Shown: positions 4,879 to 6,753 of the stretch, piece by piece
Numbering within the stretch: the first letter of the stretch is position 1
Layout of the letters: each line of letters starts with the position of its first letter
Source of the DNA: an uncultured Erysipelotrichaceae bacterium
GTDB taxonomy: Bacteria > Bacillota_I > Bacilli_A > Erysipelotrichales > Erysipelotrichaceae
Assembly: GCA_947575425.1 (NCBI GenBank)
Contig: CANPNQ010000055.1
Location: 1 to 6,753 of the forward strand
Length of the DNA: 6,753 nt
Direction: 5' to 3'
The notes under the pieces: model-generated
What the model was told of the DNA's origin: nothing
Databases searched by the model: none
Seen by the model: the letters and a program-made list of their open reading frames with translations, nothing else
Program-made: the position numbers and the translations under genes

Positions 4879-6008
4879 TGATTATCCAAAGTAATCGTGT
4901 TTGGGTGGATGAGACGTATCAAAAAGCGCAGCTTGAGATTCAAGACGGCGTGATTACAGCGATTTATCCTTATGGGGAAAAGAAGGCTGATCACGATTAC
5001 GGGGATCGAAAGCTAATCCCCGGATTGATTGAAATGCATTGTCATGGCTTTAATGGAATGGATGCCAACTATGCAAATGAGGAAGGCTTAAAGTATTGGA
5101 TGGATGGATTGGTAAAGGAGGGTGTCACAAGCTTTCTTGTGACCACCTCTACCGCTCCTGAGGAAAATCTGTTGCATTCCTTTTCCCTGATTTCCAAGGT
5201 TGCGGATGAATACCACAATGGGACCCAATGCTTGGGCATCCATGTGGAGGGACCGCAGATTTCTTTTGAGTTCAAAGGAGCGCATAATCCATATTTGATC
5301 CAAAAGCCCAATGTGGAACAGTTTGAGCGTTATCAGAAAGCCGCAAACGGTAAGATCCGCTTAATCTGCATCGCTCCCGAAATGGATGAGGATTTTGCGC
5401 TAACCCGATATTGCAAGGAGAAAGGCATCCGAGTTACGATCGGGCATACCGGAGCGACCTATGAGCAATGCCTTGCCGCAAGAGAGGCAGGCGCAGGCAG
5501 CTTCACACACACTTTTAACGGGATGCGCGGTGTGCATCATCGGGAGCCGGGTTGCGCAGGCGCAGCCTTAAGCATGGATGATATGTACGCAGAGGTGATT
5601 TGTGACGGTGTCCATGTGCATTTTGCGCTAGTCAAAGCATTGGCGCGCGCTAAGGGCAAGGATCGCTTGATCTTAGTCACCGATGCGGTTCAGATCAAAG
5701 GCTTAAAGCCGGGCATTTATGATATGCCGGGCAGATGGGTACAGGTTGGTGAGGATGGTTGCGGACGTCTGAAAGATGGAAGGCTTGCCGGAAGCTCCAA
5801 TCAGCTGATTCGCATGGTAAGAAATCTCGTGAAGGAATGCGGCATTGATGAGGCTACAGCCATCCATGCGTCCTCAAAGAACATCGCTAAATTCCTCGGC
5901 TTACCGAATAAGGGTGAAATTGCGGTAGGCTTTGATGCCGATATTACTGTAATTGATGATGATTACAATGTATGTCAAACGATCATCGCAGGAGAGGAAA
6001 AGCTGTAA
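4878..6008 (+). CDS. NagA-type amidohydrolase, tandem paralogue (copy 2)
   Basis: A 376-residue paralogue of the preceding protein. The two align without gaps over about the first 285 residues, and by my count 54 of the first 100 positions are identical, including 'MIIQS..VW' and 'AIYPYGEK'. All metal and active-site positions fall at the same numbers: His54, His56, Glu124, His190, His211, His246 and Asp269. It has the standard 'LVTDA' where copy 1 has 'MIDDA', but 'IEMHCHG' instead of the usual 'ID.H.HG', 'FNGMDANYA' where copy 1 has 'LGFDTNDA', and a different loop after 280 with a 3-residue insertion. It is therefore predicted active, perhaps on a different N-acetylated amino-sugar phosphate such as the galactosamine or mannosamine form; this is inference. 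Start ATG 4878 overlaps the upstream TAA by one base, with AAGGA at 4864-4868, so translation is probably coupled. Confidence 0.88.
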   Translation: MIIQSNRVWVDETYQKAQLEIQDGVITAIYPYGEKKADHDYGDRKLIPGLIEMHCHGFNGMDANYANEEGLKYWMDGLVKEGVTSFLVTTSTAPEENLLHSFSLISKVADEYHNGTQCLGIHVEGPQISFEFKGAHNPYLIQKPNVEQFERYQKAANGKIRLICIAPEMDEDFALTRYCKEKGIRVTIGHTGATYEQCLAAREAGAGSFTHTFNGMRGVHHREPGCAGAALSMDDMYAEVICDGVHVHFALVKALARAKGKDRLILVTDAVQIKGLKPGIYDMPGRWVQVGEDGCGRLKDGRLAGSSNQLIRMVRNLVKECGIDEATAIHASSKNIAKFLGLPNKGEIAVGFDADITVIDDDYNVCQTIIAGEEKL

Positions 6009-6009
6009 T

Positions 6010-6753
6010 ATGATCAAAGCGATATTTTTTGATATAGACGGTACCAGTTTTTCTCATACGACAGATCAGATTCCGCCCTCTGCGATGAAGGCATTTCACA
6101 AACTGAAGGAAAACGGTTATAAGATCGCCATATGTACCAGCCGCTCTTTGGCAGAGATGTCAAAACTGCCAAAGGAATATATCGATGTGATGGATGCATT
6201 TGTATGCATCGCAGGTGCGCAGATATACGAACAGGGTACCTGTATTGTTTCTCATCCTTTGTTTTATGATGAGATTCAGGATGTGATCCGCCTCATGGAT
6301 GCGCATGATGTGACCTATCGCTGGGTCTCTGTTGATCAAGAGAATTGCTTGAATCATCATGATGATGAAATCCGCAAGCGCTTTCATGCCTTATATGATA
6401 TGATCCCTGAAACCAAAGCATATGAAGGGCAGAAATTGCTTCATCTATTGTATTATACCCACGATGAAACATTGCGTGATCAGATAAAGAAGCTCTGTCA
6501 AAAGAATTATCATATTTCTTTGCATTATGCCAGCGAGATCATGGCGCCCCATGTCAATAAGGGACATGGCATTATCGAATGTGCCAAACACTGGGGTATT
6601 GCGCAAAATGAAATCGCAGCCTTTGGTGACGGTCATAATGATATTGAAATGATTGAAGCGGCAGAGATCGGAATTGCGATGGGGAATGCGCAGGATCCGC
6701 TGAAGGCGGCTGCCGATTATATCACGGATGATGTGGATCATGACGGGCTGTAC
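6010..6753 (+). CDS. Cof-type HAD-IIB hydrolase, sugar-phosphatase-like (3' end cut by window)
   Basis: 248 codons are visible and the frame is still open at the window edge; family length (about 255-270) says only the last few residues are missing. The four HAD motifs are present: I 'FFDIDGT' with nucleophile Asp8 and Asp10; II 'ICTSR' with Thr43; III 'VNKGHGI' with Lys184; IV 'GDGHNDIEMI' with Asp207 and Asp211. The roughly 100-residue cap between motifs II and III marks the C2B (Cof) class. Such enzymes are cytosolic Mg-dependent phosphatases of sugar phosphates and cofactors, often promiscuous. ATG 6010 follows the upstream stop by one base and has GGAGAGGA at 5991-5998, so it belongs to the nagA operon. 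A role in removing phosphate from an amino-sugar intermediate is plausible but inferred from position. Confidence 0.9.
   Translation, partial: MIKAIFFDIDGTSFSHTTDQIPPSAMKAFHKLKENGYKIAICTSRSLAEMSKLPKEYIDVMDAFVCIAGAQIYEQGTCIVSHPLFYDEIQDVIRLMDAHDVTYRWVSVDQENCLNHHDDEIRKRFHALYDMIPETKAYEGQKLLHLLYYTHDETLRDQIKKLCQKNYHISLHYASEIMAPHVNKGHGIIECAKHWGIAQNEIAAFGDGHNDIEMIEAAEIGIAMGNAQDPLKAAADYITDDVDHDGLY

Noticed and set aside
6014..6741. Three minus-strand frames (61, 75 and 98 codons)
   Set aside because: All lie opposite the HAD phosphatase gene, which has all four catalytic motifs and runs off the window end.

Overview
The window looks like a chromosomal segment of a moderate-to-low GC Gram-positive bacterium. 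It has strong AGGAGG-type ribosome binding sites, short intergenic gaps, TTGACW/TATAAT promoters and Firmicutes-style protein families. The DUF3737 protein and the 'MIIQS..VW' type of NagA fit gut Firmicutes, perhaps an Erysipelotrichia relative; this assignment is inferred from protein style and is not proven. I see no mobile element, CRISPR array, tRNA, rRNA or phage gene.

Layout, left to right. (1) Positions 1-1308 hold the end of a plus-strand operon: the C-terminus of a zinc-type (MDR) alcohol/polyol dehydrogenase, overlapped by 4 bases (ATGA) by a Gfo/Idh/MocA NAD(P)-dependent oxidoreductase, then a hairpin-plus-T-tract terminator. (2) A non-coding stretch of about 400 bases carries weak hairpins and a promoter with a 19-bp spacer, which is the hallmark of MerR-family regulation. 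This promoter drives a DUF3737 gene whose product is built of about ten 20-residue Cys/aromatic coils, a predicted beta-helix. (3) On the minus strand, convergent with DUF3737, lies a cutC-family gene with its own 12-bp-stem terminator and a promoter region containing a 13-bp repeat copied at exactly 20 bp. (4) A second gene-poor stretch of about 400 bases ends in the promoter of a plus-strand operon. That operon holds two tandem, clearly paralogous NagA-type amidohydrolases that overlap by one base, then one base later a Cof-type HAD phosphatase cut by the window edge.

How the genes may work together: the right-hand operon points to amino-sugar phosphate metabolism. NagA converts N-acetylglucosamine-6-phosphate to glucosamine-6-phosphate plus acetate, and the HAD enzyme may dephosphorylate a sugar phosphate. 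The left operon suggests NAD(P)-linked sugar or polyol oxidation. Both fit carbohydrate salvage, but no transporter or glycosidase is in view, so substrates are not fixed. The least ordinary items are the NagA duplication with divergence around the catalytic Asp, the MerR-like promoter with no MerR gene in the window, and the DUF3737 solenoid. I did not find evidence of a wholly new system.
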